Of a DNA stretch of 15,059 bases, positions 7,771 to 14,973 are shown piece by piece. The stretch is from NCBI GenBank assembly GCA_020631175.1, contig JAHDHT010000022.1, forward strand, positions 1 through 15,059, written 5' to 3'. The notes under the pieces are model-generated. The model saw only the letters and a program-made list of their open reading frames with translations. It was not told the DNA's origin and did no database searches. Each line of letters starts with the position of its first letter. The first letter of the stretch is position 1. Position numbers and translations under genes: made by a program. The DNA is from Chitinophagales bacterium (GTDB taxonomy: Bacteria; Bacteroidota; Bacteroidia; Chitinophagales; JAHDHT01).

Positions 7771-7905
7771 GTCCCGCTTTCCGCTGCTACGCGCACATTG
7801 CTCAAGCGCTCAAGCCTAAGTTTTGCTTGTCTTCCCGCTGGTCAGCCTGCTCAAAACAAGGCTTGAGGCATTCGCACTGCACGGGTATCCGCTGCAATCG
7901 GGCTT
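7771..7905. repeat. Interspersed repeat-like insertion in spacer A/B
   Basis: The 329-base gap 7689-8017 holds no gene. Its central 135 or so bases run from GTCCCGCTTTCCGCTGC to CCGCTGCAATCGGGCTT. From memory, I recognise this CCCGCT...GCTGCAATCGGG architecture as a high-copy interspersed repeat of Bacteroidota genomes. It is more GC-rich than its surroundings. The homologous spacer between paralogues B and C (189 bases) lacks it, and the length difference of 140 bases matches its size. The interior contains an imperfect hairpin, with arms 7809-7825 (CTCAAGCC, GTTTTG) and 7852-7867 (CAAAAC, GGCTTGAG). Confidence 0.6.
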
Positions 7906-7933
7906 ATTTTGCAGGCAGCAAGCTTCGAAACCT

Positions 7934-7959
7934 GTAGGGGCAAATTCATTTGCCCCTAC
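7934..7959. repeat. 26-base near-perfect palindrome, intact copy
   Basis: GTAGGGGCAAAT (7934-7945) and ATTTGCCCCTAC (7948-7959) are perfectly complementary around a 2-base centre. From memory, GTAGGGGC...GCCCCTAC palindromes of this kind are frequent in many unrelated bacterial genomes. It is one base from the terminator of paralogue B. A decayed copy occupies the same place beside the terminator of paralogue C (10640-10663). Confidence 0.8.
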
Positions 7960-7960
7960 G

Positions 7961-7989
7961 AAAAAAGCCCGGGTTTTACCCGGGCTTTT
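7961..7989 (-). terminator. Factor-independent terminator of paralogue B
   Basis: On the minus strand AAAAGCCCGGGT, loop AAA, ACCCGGGCTTTT forms a perfect 12-base-pair stem ending in a run of six T. It begins 28 bases after the stop codon at 8018. The hairpin is nearly symmetric, but only the minus-strand product ends in six T; the plus strand has four T. Confidence 0.88.
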
Positions 7990-8017
7990 CAGACTTATGA
8001 AATAAACAATAAAAGTA

Positions 8018-10534
8018 TTATTGGTTAATGATTAGTTTGTTACTGAAGACTCCTTCAGCAGAAGCAATTTTAATAAAATAGCTTCCATTACTTAACTCAA
8101 TTAAGTCGATAATATTGGCTCCTTCCTCAAGATTTTTTTGCTGCAATAGCTGACCATTTAAATTGAAAATAGAAATAATAGCTTCTGAAGCCGGAATAAC
8201 AACATTCAATTGCTGCGTGTTGCTTAATGGATTCGGATAAATCTCGTATCCTTCTGGTAAAAAATCTTCAATGCCAACAAATTGAACGGTAATGTCCTGA
8301 CATTCTTCATCTGTTCCTGCGGCATTTGTAACGGTAACACAAACGGTGTAAGTACCGGGTGTATCATAAATAATTGCATCCGGATTTGTTTCTGTAGATG
8401 TAGTTCCATTGCCGAAATCCCAGCTGATGATATCTATATCTCCTGAAGAAGTATTTACAAGAGTAACTTCATCTCCGTTAGTTTCATATTCAAAACCGGC
8501 AGTCGGGGTGACAAGGTTTGGATCGATTACACTGAAGTCTTCATCTGCCTGACCACCAAAATTCGAAACATTAATAACTTCAACACCTGCAGGGTCGGTC
8601 AAACTAATATATCCTCCTCCAATAATTCCATCCCCATAAGAATCGTTAACGGTGAAGGTATAGCATCCAATATCATTCAAATCTAAATCCTCTGTATAAA
8701 ATTGATTACTGTCATAACCATCTCCGCTATGTACAACGTTACCGTTTTCATCTACAATATTCCAATCGGTTTCATAACCCCAATTATCGGTTTGTAATTC
8801 TAAAACAAATGTTCCAATCTCTGTTTCTAATGCAGCTGACCAATTAGAAACGATTATGTTATTAGCAGGATCCTGATCGGCAATACTATTTACGCTGATC
8901 ACATCAACAGTAATTTCATTAGTGCTTTGACCGATGTAACTAATGCTTGGTAGTGTAATAATCTCCTGTTCTCCATTTAAAATACTACCGGTCCAGCTAT
9001 AATTAGAAACAGCTCCACCATTAATTGAATATTCAAAATCCATTGAGCTAATATCATCGCTGCCAATATTATATATTCTGATTTCAGGTTCTACAATTGT
9101 ACCACAGCTAAAAGTATTAAGATTTGTAATTGAAGAGGCTAAAATATCTAATGCAAAATCGCTACTAAAGCCAAGACATAATTCAGAAATTGTATTTTCA
9201 TTTTCAACTAAACCCTGAGGTTGAAGGTTGCCAACTAAACCAGCATAATCCGGTGCATACTTTGAAACTTTATAAACATCTGAATTTGCGGTACCGCCTT
9301 GATTCGTAATTCCGTTACCACTTTGCGGACTTTGATAAATCCAAACAACATCTCCATCCGGAGTACTTTCAGAAAATCTTCCTGTTGTAGCTTCACAGGT
9401 TACTATATTACCGTTAGACTGAACGTCTGCTCCACCCATAATTCCTGAATACATATCATCGCCGGGAAAAATATCTCCCGCCCATACAAAATCAAAATCT
9501 TCAGGTAAGAAAGCTCCGTTAGTTCCTTTAGCATACGTATTGGTTAGTGGATCGTAAACAGCATTTATGATACAAGAACCCGAACCTGAAGCACCTGAAT
9601 AACCATTATTAAAAACAGAAATTTTACCGCCATGTACTGCATAATTATCCGGGATAAATTTAGGGTTATGTTGGCCTGATAACATTTGTGAGCCCGGTGC
9701 ATCATAATTCGACGGCTTACCCCATCGCCATAAGAAATCTCCTGCAGGTCCGGCAGCATCATAAGAGTTTATAGAATGATCAATTATATAAATTTCTCCA
9801 TCTTGCCACGAAGACATAATAATATGATCGCGCTCGGCATCGTAATGCATTCCGTTGAAATGTGCTAATGAGCCCATTATATTAGCATCATATTTTTCAG
9901 GGTGATCGGCCACTACACCGTAGTTCATCATGTTCGGGTCGAAGTCTTGAATTAAATGATCCCATAAGTGCCATTCCCAAACTACTTCTGCGTCATTTGT
10001 ACCTATCGGAGAAAATTCAATTACGGACTCCGTATCATAACTGTTGCCAATACTATTAGGGTTTACGCCCATTTGAATTGCTTCAGATGCTGAATGCGGA
10101 TCCTGAACTAATGCAATGAAATTTCCATTTGGTAGATGATAAAAATCTGAATGAATGCCTTCATAACGACCAGTACCACAATAAGACCAGATTAAATTAT
10201 CATCCCAGTCTCTTCTCTCAAAACAGGCACTGCCGAAAGCTGCAGCTCCTCCACCTGAAGATAAATTCAGTTTACAAATACTGCCATCTTTTAATAAATA
10301 GGTACCGGAATAATTAGAGGAACCGTTGAAGGTCCATTCATTAACTACATAACCGCAATTGTCAATTAAATAAGCTTTATTAGATGAGGATGGACTATAT
10401 AAAACATAACCTTCAGAAACCTGATCGTTTTCTGAATATAAAAGTCCTACTGTTATTCCGGGTGTTTGTGTTTGACTAAATGCATTTAATGAAAACAATA
10501 CTAATGCAAATAGATTCAGATAAATAAATTTCAT
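8018..10534 (-). CDS. Aryl-sulfate sulfotransferase-like secreted protein, paralogue B (T9SS-sorted)
   Basis: The protein has 838 residues with the same architecture as paralogue A: signal peptide at about 1-20 (ending NAFS), ASST-like propeller at about 25-435, CARDB-like domain (about 480-565), GCYTFTVNDSYGDGIIGGG beta-sandwich (about 573-670), PKD domain (about 676-752) and T9SS sorting domain (about 763-838, IYPNP). The propeller keeps His225 (LAHFNGM) and His289 (GQHNP). No arginine lies between His289 and Arg386. Its closest relative in the window is paralogue C, including the sorting domain. The PKD-encoding part is almost identical in DNA to that of paralogue C. The ATG at 10534 follows a purine-rich AAAAGGAAA and overlaps the stop of an 8-codon leader frame. 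It has its own terminator, so it is probably a single-gene transcript. Confidence 0.85.
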   Translation of the reverse strand: MKFIYLNLFALVLFSLNAFSQTQTPGITVGLLYSENDQVSEGYVLYSPSSSNKAYLIDNCGYVVNEWTFNGSSNYSGTYLLKDGSICKLNLSSGGGAAAFGSACFERRDWDDNLIWSYCGTGRYEGIHSDFYHLPNGNFIALVQDPHSASEAIQMGVNPNSIGNSYDTESVIEFSPIGTNDAEVVWEWHLWDHLIQDFDPNMMNYGVVADHPEKYDANIMGSLAHFNGMHYDAERDHIIMSSWQDGEIYIIDHSINSYDAAGPAGDFLWRWGKPSNYDAPGSQMLSGQHNPKFIPDNYAVHGGKISVFNNGYSGASGSGSCIINAVYDPLTNTYAKGTNGAFLPEDFDFVWAGDIFPGDDMYSGIMGGADVQSNGNIVTCEATTGRFSESTPDGDVVWIYQSPQSGNGITNQGGTANSDVYKVSKYAPDYAGLVGNLQPQGLVENENTISELCLGFSSDFALDILASSITNLNTFSCGTIVEPEIRIYNIGSDDISSMDFEYSINGGAVSNYSWTGSILNGEQEIITLPSISYIGQSTNEITVDVISVNSIADQDPANNIIVSNWSAALETEIGTFVLELQTDNWGYETDWNIVDENGNVVHSGDGYDSNQFYTEDLDLNDIGCYTFTVNDSYGDGIIGGGYISLTDPAGVEVINVSNFGGQADEDFSVIDPNLVTPTAGFEYETNGDEVTLVNTSSGDIDIISWDFGNGTTSTETNPDAIIYDTPGTYTVCVTVTNAAGTDEECQDITVQFVGIEDFLPEGYEIYPNPLSNTQQLNVVIPASEAIISIFNLNGQLLQQKNLEEGANIIDLIELSNGSYFIKIASAEGVFSNKLIINQ
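8261..8503 (-). repeat. Paralogue B copy of a near-identical 243-base tract
   Basis: Aligned without gaps to 10967-11209, I count 10 mismatches in 243 bases, about 96% identity. The next 243 bases upstream in the gene differ at about 50 positions. The tract encodes most of the PKD domain and the start of the linker to the sorting domain. Most of the identical third positions are synonymous sites, so protein-level selection alone does not explain it. Confidence 0.75.
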
Positions 10535-10557
10535 TTTCCTTTTCGTATTAATTCCAT
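10531..10557 (-). promoter_or_regulatory. Leader mini-frame overlapping the paralogue B start
   Basis: On the minus strand an ATG at 10557 opens a frame MELIRKGK whose TGA stop overlaps the gene's start codon as ATGA. Its first 11 bases are the motif shared with the paralogue A leader. Translational coupling is possible, but the arrangement could also be chance. Confidence 0.25.
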
Positions 10558-10639
10558 TAATAATTTACGAACAATTGAATTTTAAAAAGAGTAAGATTTT
10601 TATTTTCAGGCATGATTGTCATCTTGTTTTCGAAAAAGA

Positions 10640-10663
10640 TAGGCGCGAATAAATTTGCCCTTA
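10640..10663. repeat. Decayed copy of the GTAGGGGC palindrome
   Basis: TAGGCGCGAAT (10640-10650), AA, ATTTGCCCTTA (10653-10663) aligns to the intact palindrome at 7934-7959 with mismatches in both arms. It lies four bases from the terminator of paralogue C, the same relative place as the intact copy. This supports duplication of gene plus spacer as a unit. Confidence 0.6.
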
Positions 10664-10667
10664 CGCT

Positions 10668-10697
10668 AAAAGTCCGGACATTTCTGCCCGGACTTTT
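10668..10697 (-). terminator. Factor-independent terminator of paralogue C
   Basis: On the minus strand AAAAGTCCGG, a 10-base loop, then CCGGACTTTT form a 10-base-pair stem. It is followed by A rather than a longer T-run, so it is weaker than the paralogue B terminator. It starts 26 bases after the stop at 10724. Confidence 0.75.
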
Positions 10698-10723
10698 ATC
10701 ATTATGAATTAACAATAAATGTA

Positions 10724-13237
10724 TTACTGGTTAATGTTTAATTTCTTTGTGAAGACACCTTCTGCACTTTCTATTTTTATTAAATAAGTACCATTATTTA
10801 ATTCAATTAAGTCGATAATATTTGCTCCCTCCTGAATGCTTTCCTGAAGCATTAATTGTCCATTCAAATTAAACAATAAAAAGTTTGCTTCAGTAGAAGG
10901 AATAACAACATTTAATTGTTGAGTATTATTTAGAGGATTCGGATAAACCTCGTATCCTTCTGAAATAAAATCTTCAATGCCAACAAATTGAACGGTAATA
11001 TCCTGGCATTCTTCATCTGTTCCTGCGGCATTTGTAACGGTAACACAAACGGTGTAAGTACCGGGTGTATCATAAACAATCGCATCCGGATTTGTTTCTG
11101 TGGATGTAGTTCCATTTCCGAAATCCCAGCTGATGATATCTATATCTCCGGATGATGTATTTACAACAGTAACTTCATCTCCGTTAGTTTCATATTCAAA
11201 ACCGGCAGTAGGAGCTTCAAGGTTCGGATCGATTACACTGAAATCTTCATCAGCCTGACTACCAAAATTAGATACATTAATAATTTCTAAACCATTAGGA
11301 TCAGTTAAACTGATATATCCTCCATAGATTATTCCATCCCCATAAGAATCATTAACGGTAAAGTTATAGCATCCAAATTCACTTAAATCTAAATCTTCAG
11401 AGTAAAATTGATTATTTCCATAGTTGTCTCCGCTATGCACTACGTTACCATTTCCATCCGTAATATTCCAATCGGTTTCATAACCCCAGTTATCTGTTTG
11501 TAACTCAAGTACAAAAGTTCCTGCTTCTGTTTGTAAAGCCGGTACCCAGTCTGAAATGACAATATTATTTGATGGGTCTTCATCTGCCATATTATTTACT
11601 GTTATTACATCCACCGTAATTTCATTGGTGCTTTGACTTACATAACTAATGCTCGGTAAAGTAATAACTTCAATATCTCCGTTTGTAATGGTACCCGTCC
11701 AGCTGTAAGATGAAACTGCACCACCATTAACGGAGTACTCAATTTCCATTGCTGTAATATCATCACTACCTATATTGAAAATTTGAACTTCAGGTTCGAT
11801 CACTGTTCCGCAACCGAAGGTATTGATATTTGCAATTGAGGTTGTAAAAACATCTAAAGCGGCATCGCTTGAAGAACCCAGACAAATTGTTGAAAGGGTA
11901 TTTTCGTTTTCAACTAAACCGGTCGGTTGAAGATTTCCAACCAATCCAACATAATCAGATTTGTATTTGGCAACCTTATAAACGGAACTGTTTACATTTT
12001 GACCTTGATTGGCAATTCCACCGCCACCATCAGGACTTTGATAAATCCAAACCACATCTCCATTTGGAGTGCTTTCAGAAAATCTTCCTGTTGTAGCTTC
12101 GCAGCTGATAATGTTACCGTTTGGTCTCACATCGGTTCCACCCATAATTCCTGAGCTCATATTATCACCCGGAAAAACTTCTCCTGCCCAGACAAAATCA
12201 AAATCTTCAGGAAGGAAAGCGCCGTTTGATCCCATTGCATATGTATTGGTTACCGGATCATATATCGGATTTATAATACAAGAACCTGAACCCGGTGCTC
12301 CGAAATATCCATTATTAAAAACTGAAATTTTTCCTCCATGAACGGCATAACTATCCGGAATAAATTTTGGGTTATGCTGACCTGATAACATTTGCGAACC
12401 GGGTGCATCGTAGTTCCCCGGGCGACCCCATCTCCATAAAAAATCTCCTGCCGGACCGGCTGCTTCATATGAATTGGTGCCGTGATCGATGATAAAAATC
12501 TCACTGTCCTTCCAGCTCGAAAAAACAATGTGATCTCTTTCTTCAATATAATGCATGCCGTTGAAGTGTGCATTCGAACCCATCATATTTGCATCATAGC
12601 GATGTGGGAAATCGGCAAGGTTGCCATAGTTCGGTTTTGTCGGATCAAAATCCTGAACCAGGTGATCAAATAAGTGCCATTCCCAAACCACTTCCGCATC
12701 ATTGGTTCCGATTGGACTAAATTCTACAACAGATTCAGTATTAAATGAAAATCCGACATTATTAGGATTTACACCTTGTGCAATAGCTTCGGAAGCTGAA
12801 TGTGGATCTTGTACTAAAGCGAGGAAATTACCATTTGGTAAATGATATAAATCGGAGTGAATTCCTTCATAACGACCGGTTCCACAATAAGACCACATTA
12901 AATTATTATCCCAGTCTCTTCTTTCAAAACATGCGTCTCCATAAGCTGCTGCACCACCATAGCCATTTGCAAGATTTAGCTTACAAATGCTACCATCTTC
13001 TAACAGGTAAGTTCCTGAATAATTGGATGAGCCATTGAAGGTCCATTCATTCACAACAAATCCGCAATTGTCGATTAAATAGGCTTTATTCGAAGAGGCA
13101 GGACTGTATAATAAATATCCATCCGATACTTCACTATTATCTGAATACAGCAGACCAACAGTAATACCCGGTGTTTGTGTTTGCGCAAAAATTGAGCAAG
13201 CTATGAACAGGCTAAAAAGTGTAGATAATAATTTCAT
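10724..13237 (-). CDS. Aryl-sulfate sulfotransferase-like secreted protein, paralogue C (T9SS-sorted)
   Basis: The protein has 837 residues. The signal peptide covers about residues 1-18 (MKLLSTLFSLFIACSIFA). The ASST-like propeller spans about 22-433 with His224 (NAHFNGM) and His288 (GQHNP). A CARDB-like domain (about 480-565), a beta-sandwich with GCYNFTVNDSYGDGIIYGG (about 572-670), a PKD domain (about 675-751) and a T9SS sorting domain (about 762-837, VYPNP) follow. The propeller core is closely shared with A and B (YLIDNCG, NEWTFNGSSNYSGTYLL, GRYEGIHSD, YHLPNGNF, ALVQDPHSASEAI), which argues for one conserved ligand or reaction. The region after FNNG lacks the arginine expected in classical ASST. 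Its leader lacks the motif shared by A and B. The 153 bases between this start and the aldolase stop contain no obvious terminator or recognisable promoter. Confidence 0.85.
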   Translation of the reverse strand: MKLLSTLFSLFIACSIFAQTQTPGITVGLLYSDNSEVSDGYLLYSPASSNKAYLIDNCGFVVNEWTFNGSSNYSGTYLLEDGSICKLNLANGYGGAAAYGDACFERRDWDNNLMWSYCGTGRYEGIHSDLYHLPNGNFLALVQDPHSASEAIAQGVNPNNVGFSFNTESVVEFSPIGTNDAEVVWEWHLFDHLVQDFDPTKPNYGNLADFPHRYDANMMGSNAHFNGMHYIEERDHIVFSSWKDSEIFIIDHGTNSYEAAGPAGDFLWRWGRPGNYDAPGSQMLSGQHNPKFIPDSYAVHGGKISVFNNGYFGAPGSGSCIINPIYDPVTNTYAMGSNGAFLPEDFDFVWAGEVFPGDNMSSGIMGGTDVRPNGNIISCEATTGRFSESTPNGDVVWIYQSPDGGGGIANQGQNVNSSVYKVAKYKSDYVGLVGNLQPTGLVENENTLSTICLGSSSDAALDVFTTSIANINTFGCGTVIEPEVQIFNIGSDDITAMEIEYSVNGGAVSSYSWTGTITNGDIEVITLPSISYVSQSTNEITVDVITVNNMADEDPSNNIVISDWVPALQTEAGTFVLELQTDNWGYETDWNITDGNGNVVHSGDNYGNNQFYSEDLDLSEFGCYNFTVNDSYGDGIIYGGYISLTDPNGLEIINVSNFGSQADEDFSVIDPNLEAPTAGFEYETNGDEVTVVNTSSGDIDIISWDFGNGTTSTETNPDAIVYDTPGTYTVCVTVTNAAGTDEECQDITVQFVGIEDFISEGYEVYPNPLNNTQQLNVVIPSTEANFLLFNLNGQLMLQESIQEGANIIDLIELNNGTYLIKIESAEGVFTKKLNINQ
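10967..11209 (-). repeat. Paralogue C copy of the near-identical 243-base tract
   Basis: This is the partner of 8261-8503, with a constant offset of 2706 bases and no gaps. Identity drops at both edges: just beyond 11209 the linker differs (GTCGGGGTGAC against GTAGGAGCTTC), and just below 10967 the sorting-domain start differs. Confidence 0.75.
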
Positions 13238-13390
13238 AAATTCAATAATTGAACAACGATAATACTTGAAAATCTACAGCAATTAAAACCCTATAAACTA
13301 GCTTGTCATTTGCAAGACGAGAAGGAGCAGGTTTGTGTCATTTGTATTGCGAAAAATCAAACAATATTGAGGTCTGCGCTTAACAGAGGC

Positions 13391-14404
13391 TTATTCGCCT
13401 TCTTTAGATTTGAGTAAATCAAGGGCGACATCTACAATCATGTCTTCCTGACCTCCGACCATTTTTCGTTTCCCTAATTCATTTAAAATCGTTCGTGTGT
13501 CGAGACCATATTTTTCGGCGGCTTTTTCTGAATGCAGTAAAAAGCTGGAGTAAACACCGGCAAAGCCCAGTGATAAAGTCTCCCGATCAACCTGAACCGG
13601 TCGTTGTTGTAGCGGACGGATGACATCATCGGCAATATCCATCAATTGAAACAAATCTGCATTATTTTCTTTACCCATTTTATCTAAACAGGCGATTAAT
13701 ACTTCTAAGGGGCAATTGCCTGCGCCGGCTCCCATTCCTGCCAGAGAAGCGTCGAGTCTTGTTGCTCCTTCTTCCATAGCGATGATGGTATTAGCTACAC
13801 CAAGCGAAAGGTTATGATGGCAATGAATTCCGATTTCTGTTTTGGGATCGAGTACATCCTTAAAAGCTCTGATACGATCTCTTACTCCATCCATTAATAA
13901 TGCGCCGGCTGAATCCGTTACATATACGCAATTCGCACCGTAACTTTCCATCAATTTTGCCTGTTCAGCCAAAGGCTCAGGTGCATTCATGTGTGCCATC
14001 ATTAAAAATCCGGCTACATCCATTCCCATTTTTCTGGCTGCTTCAATATGTTGTGCGGAGATATCAGCTTCAGTTGAATGCGTTGCTACCCGAACAGATT
14101 CAACTCCCAGATCACGCGCTCTTTTTAAATCCTCAATCGTACCGATTCCCGGAATTAACAGCGTAGTCAGTTTAGCATGGGTCAATTGTTCGGCAATTCC
14201 TTCCAGCCAATCCCAATCACTATGCGCCCCAAAACCATAATTAAAACTCCCACCGGTCAAACCATCTCCATGTGCAATTTCAATGGCATCTACTTTTGCT
14301 TTATCCAAAGCAATGGCAATAGAACGGATTTGTTCTTTAGTATATTGATGACGGATAGGATGCATGCCGTCGCGGAGGGTTACGTCTTGGATGTATAGGT
14401 TCAT
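13391..14404 (-). CDS. dmpG: 4-hydroxy-2-oxovalerate aldolase
   Basis: The protein has 337 residues, the normal length. It cleaves 4-hydroxy-2-oxovalerate into pyruvate and acetaldehyde, a late step of meta-cleavage degradation of aromatic compounds, with a divalent metal. The signature opening DVTLRDGMH holds the catalytic Arg11 and the metal ligand Asp12. GGSFNYGFGAHSD, YVTDSAGALL, the metal-binding His194-Cys-His196 (GIHCHHNLSLGVANT) and GMGAGAGNCPLEV also match the family. Tyr285 in FAGVYSSFLLHSE is the likely catalytic tyrosine. MNLYIQDVTLRDG is a normal N-terminus, so the start at 14404 is secure. The partner acetaldehyde dehydrogenase lies upstream on the same strand, but the pair is split by a 570-base insertion that ends exactly at this start codon. 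Transcription must therefore read through the cassette or start inside it. Confidence 0.95.
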   Translation of the reverse strand: MNLYIQDVTLRDGMHPIRHQYTKEQIRSIAIALDKAKVDAIEIAHGDGLTGGSFNYGFGAHSDWDWLEGIAEQLTHAKLTTLLIPGIGTIEDLKRARDLGVESVRVATHSTEADISAQHIEAARKMGMDVAGFLMMAHMNAPEPLAEQAKLMESYGANCVYVTDSAGALLMDGVRDRIRAFKDVLDPKTEIGIHCHHNLSLGVANTIIAMEEGATRLDASLAGMGAGAGNCPLEVLIACLDKMGKENNADLFQLMDIADDVIRPLQQRPVQVDRETLSLGFAGVYSSFLLHSEKAAEKYGLDTRTILNELGKRKMVGGQEDMIVDVALDLLKSKEGE

Positions 14405-14406
14405 TT

Positions 14407-14425
14407 TTTAAGTTTAAACTTAAGA
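14407..14425. repeat. 19-base repeat with 16-base palindrome, copy 2
   Basis: Identical to 340-358. The perfect palindrome TTAAGTTTAAACTTAA covers 14408-14423. It lies directly before the aldolase start codon (minus strand), inside the left end of the cassette. Confidence 0.65.
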
Positions 14426-14433
14426 AAATATTA

Positions 14434-14464
14434 AAGTATCAAGTGTCAATTGCAAGTATCAAGT
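14434..14464. repeat. AAGTATCAAGT direct repeat in left arm of cassette
   Basis: AAGTATCAAGT occurs at 14434-14444 and 14454-14464, a 20-base period. The spacer between them contains GTCAATTGC. The right arm of the cassette (14941-14975) carries related words in inverted orientation. Confidence 0.55.
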
Positions 14465-14471
14465 TCAAAAA

Positions 14472-14834
14472 TTAGCGATTATATTTATACTTTTTATAAA
14501 TAATTGAAGCAATGATAGCTGTTAACTCTTCACATTCTTTGATTAACTTTTGCCTTTTTAACTGATCTCCGTAGGAGATATAGTCAATTATTTTTAATGT
14601 AGCTCTTGATTCTTTTAATTCTTTAAGTACAATACTCAATTTGTAAGCTTTGTCTTTTTGTGTAATTGTTCCTTGTGATTCTCCAAAATTTAAAGCACAG
14701 CTTGAAGCTGATCTTGATAGTTGATTACTTAAATTTACCCCAGCAAAATCTTTTGGAATTTTATTTAAAAAAAGAATACTTTCTCCAGCAAATTGAATTA
14801 GTCTATCTTCGAGGTCGTACTTTTTTTGAGTCAT
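14472..14834 (-). CDS. Four-helix-bundle protein (23S rRNA-intervening-sequence protein family)
   Basis: The protein has 120 residues, the usual length for the family (TIGR02436/PF05635). It is all-helical in appearance, with no signal peptide or membrane segment, so it is cytoplasmic. The conserved core NQLSRSASSCALNFGESQG (about 36-54) corresponds to the family's RS/RA-xS-xxxN-xxEG motif, and the KELKESRATLKIID and KECEELTAIIASIIYK helices fit the rest. The family was first found inside intervening sequences of 23S rRNA genes, but most members are stand-alone genes of unknown function, and they form pentamers in known structures. Here it sits alone between a dehydrogenase and an aldolase with which it has no metabolic link, framed by inverted repeats. 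Confidence 0.9.
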   Translation of the reverse strand: MTQKKYDLEDRLIQFAGESILFLNKIPKDFAGVNLSNQLSRSASSCALNFGESQGTITQKDKAYKLSIVLKELKESRATLKIIDYISYGDQLKRQKLIKECEELTAIIASIIYKKYKYNR

Positions 14835-14973
14835 TTTTATTTAAAACTAACTCAAAAAATAATTTTAAGTGTGTCAAATATTATGAATTAAAATTTTTTA
14901 ATACTTTGCTGTTATTAAAAAGTTGAAGTTCTTCCATGCACTTGAGCTTGACACTTGCACTTGCTTCTTGAAC

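Noticed and set aside
7823..8005. 60-codon plus-strand frame in the A/B spacer
   Set aside because: It runs through the interspersed repeat, the palindrome and the terminator hairpin, so it is not a plausible gene.
8224..11115. Two similar 61-codon minus-strand frames (8224-8409 and 10930-11115) that look like a conserved small protein
   Set aside because: They are out-of-frame readings of the PKD regions of paralogues B and C; their similarity only reflects the near-identical DNA tract.
13300..13365. Repeated GTCATTTG words (near 13305 and 13338) upstream of paralogue C as operators
   Set aside because: Only an 8-base word is shared, with unrelated surroundings; it could equally be a remnant of an interspersed repeat or chance.
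14860..14880. TTTGACA-like promoter element ahead of the four-helix-bundle gene
   Set aside because: No TAnnTTTG box lies at the expected distance, so I could not support a Bacteroidota-type promoter.
14666..14926. 86-codon plus-strand frame opposite the four-helix-bundle gene
   Set aside because: It is antisense to a clearly recognisable gene and is a low-complexity Leu/Lys-rich reading of AT-rich DNA.
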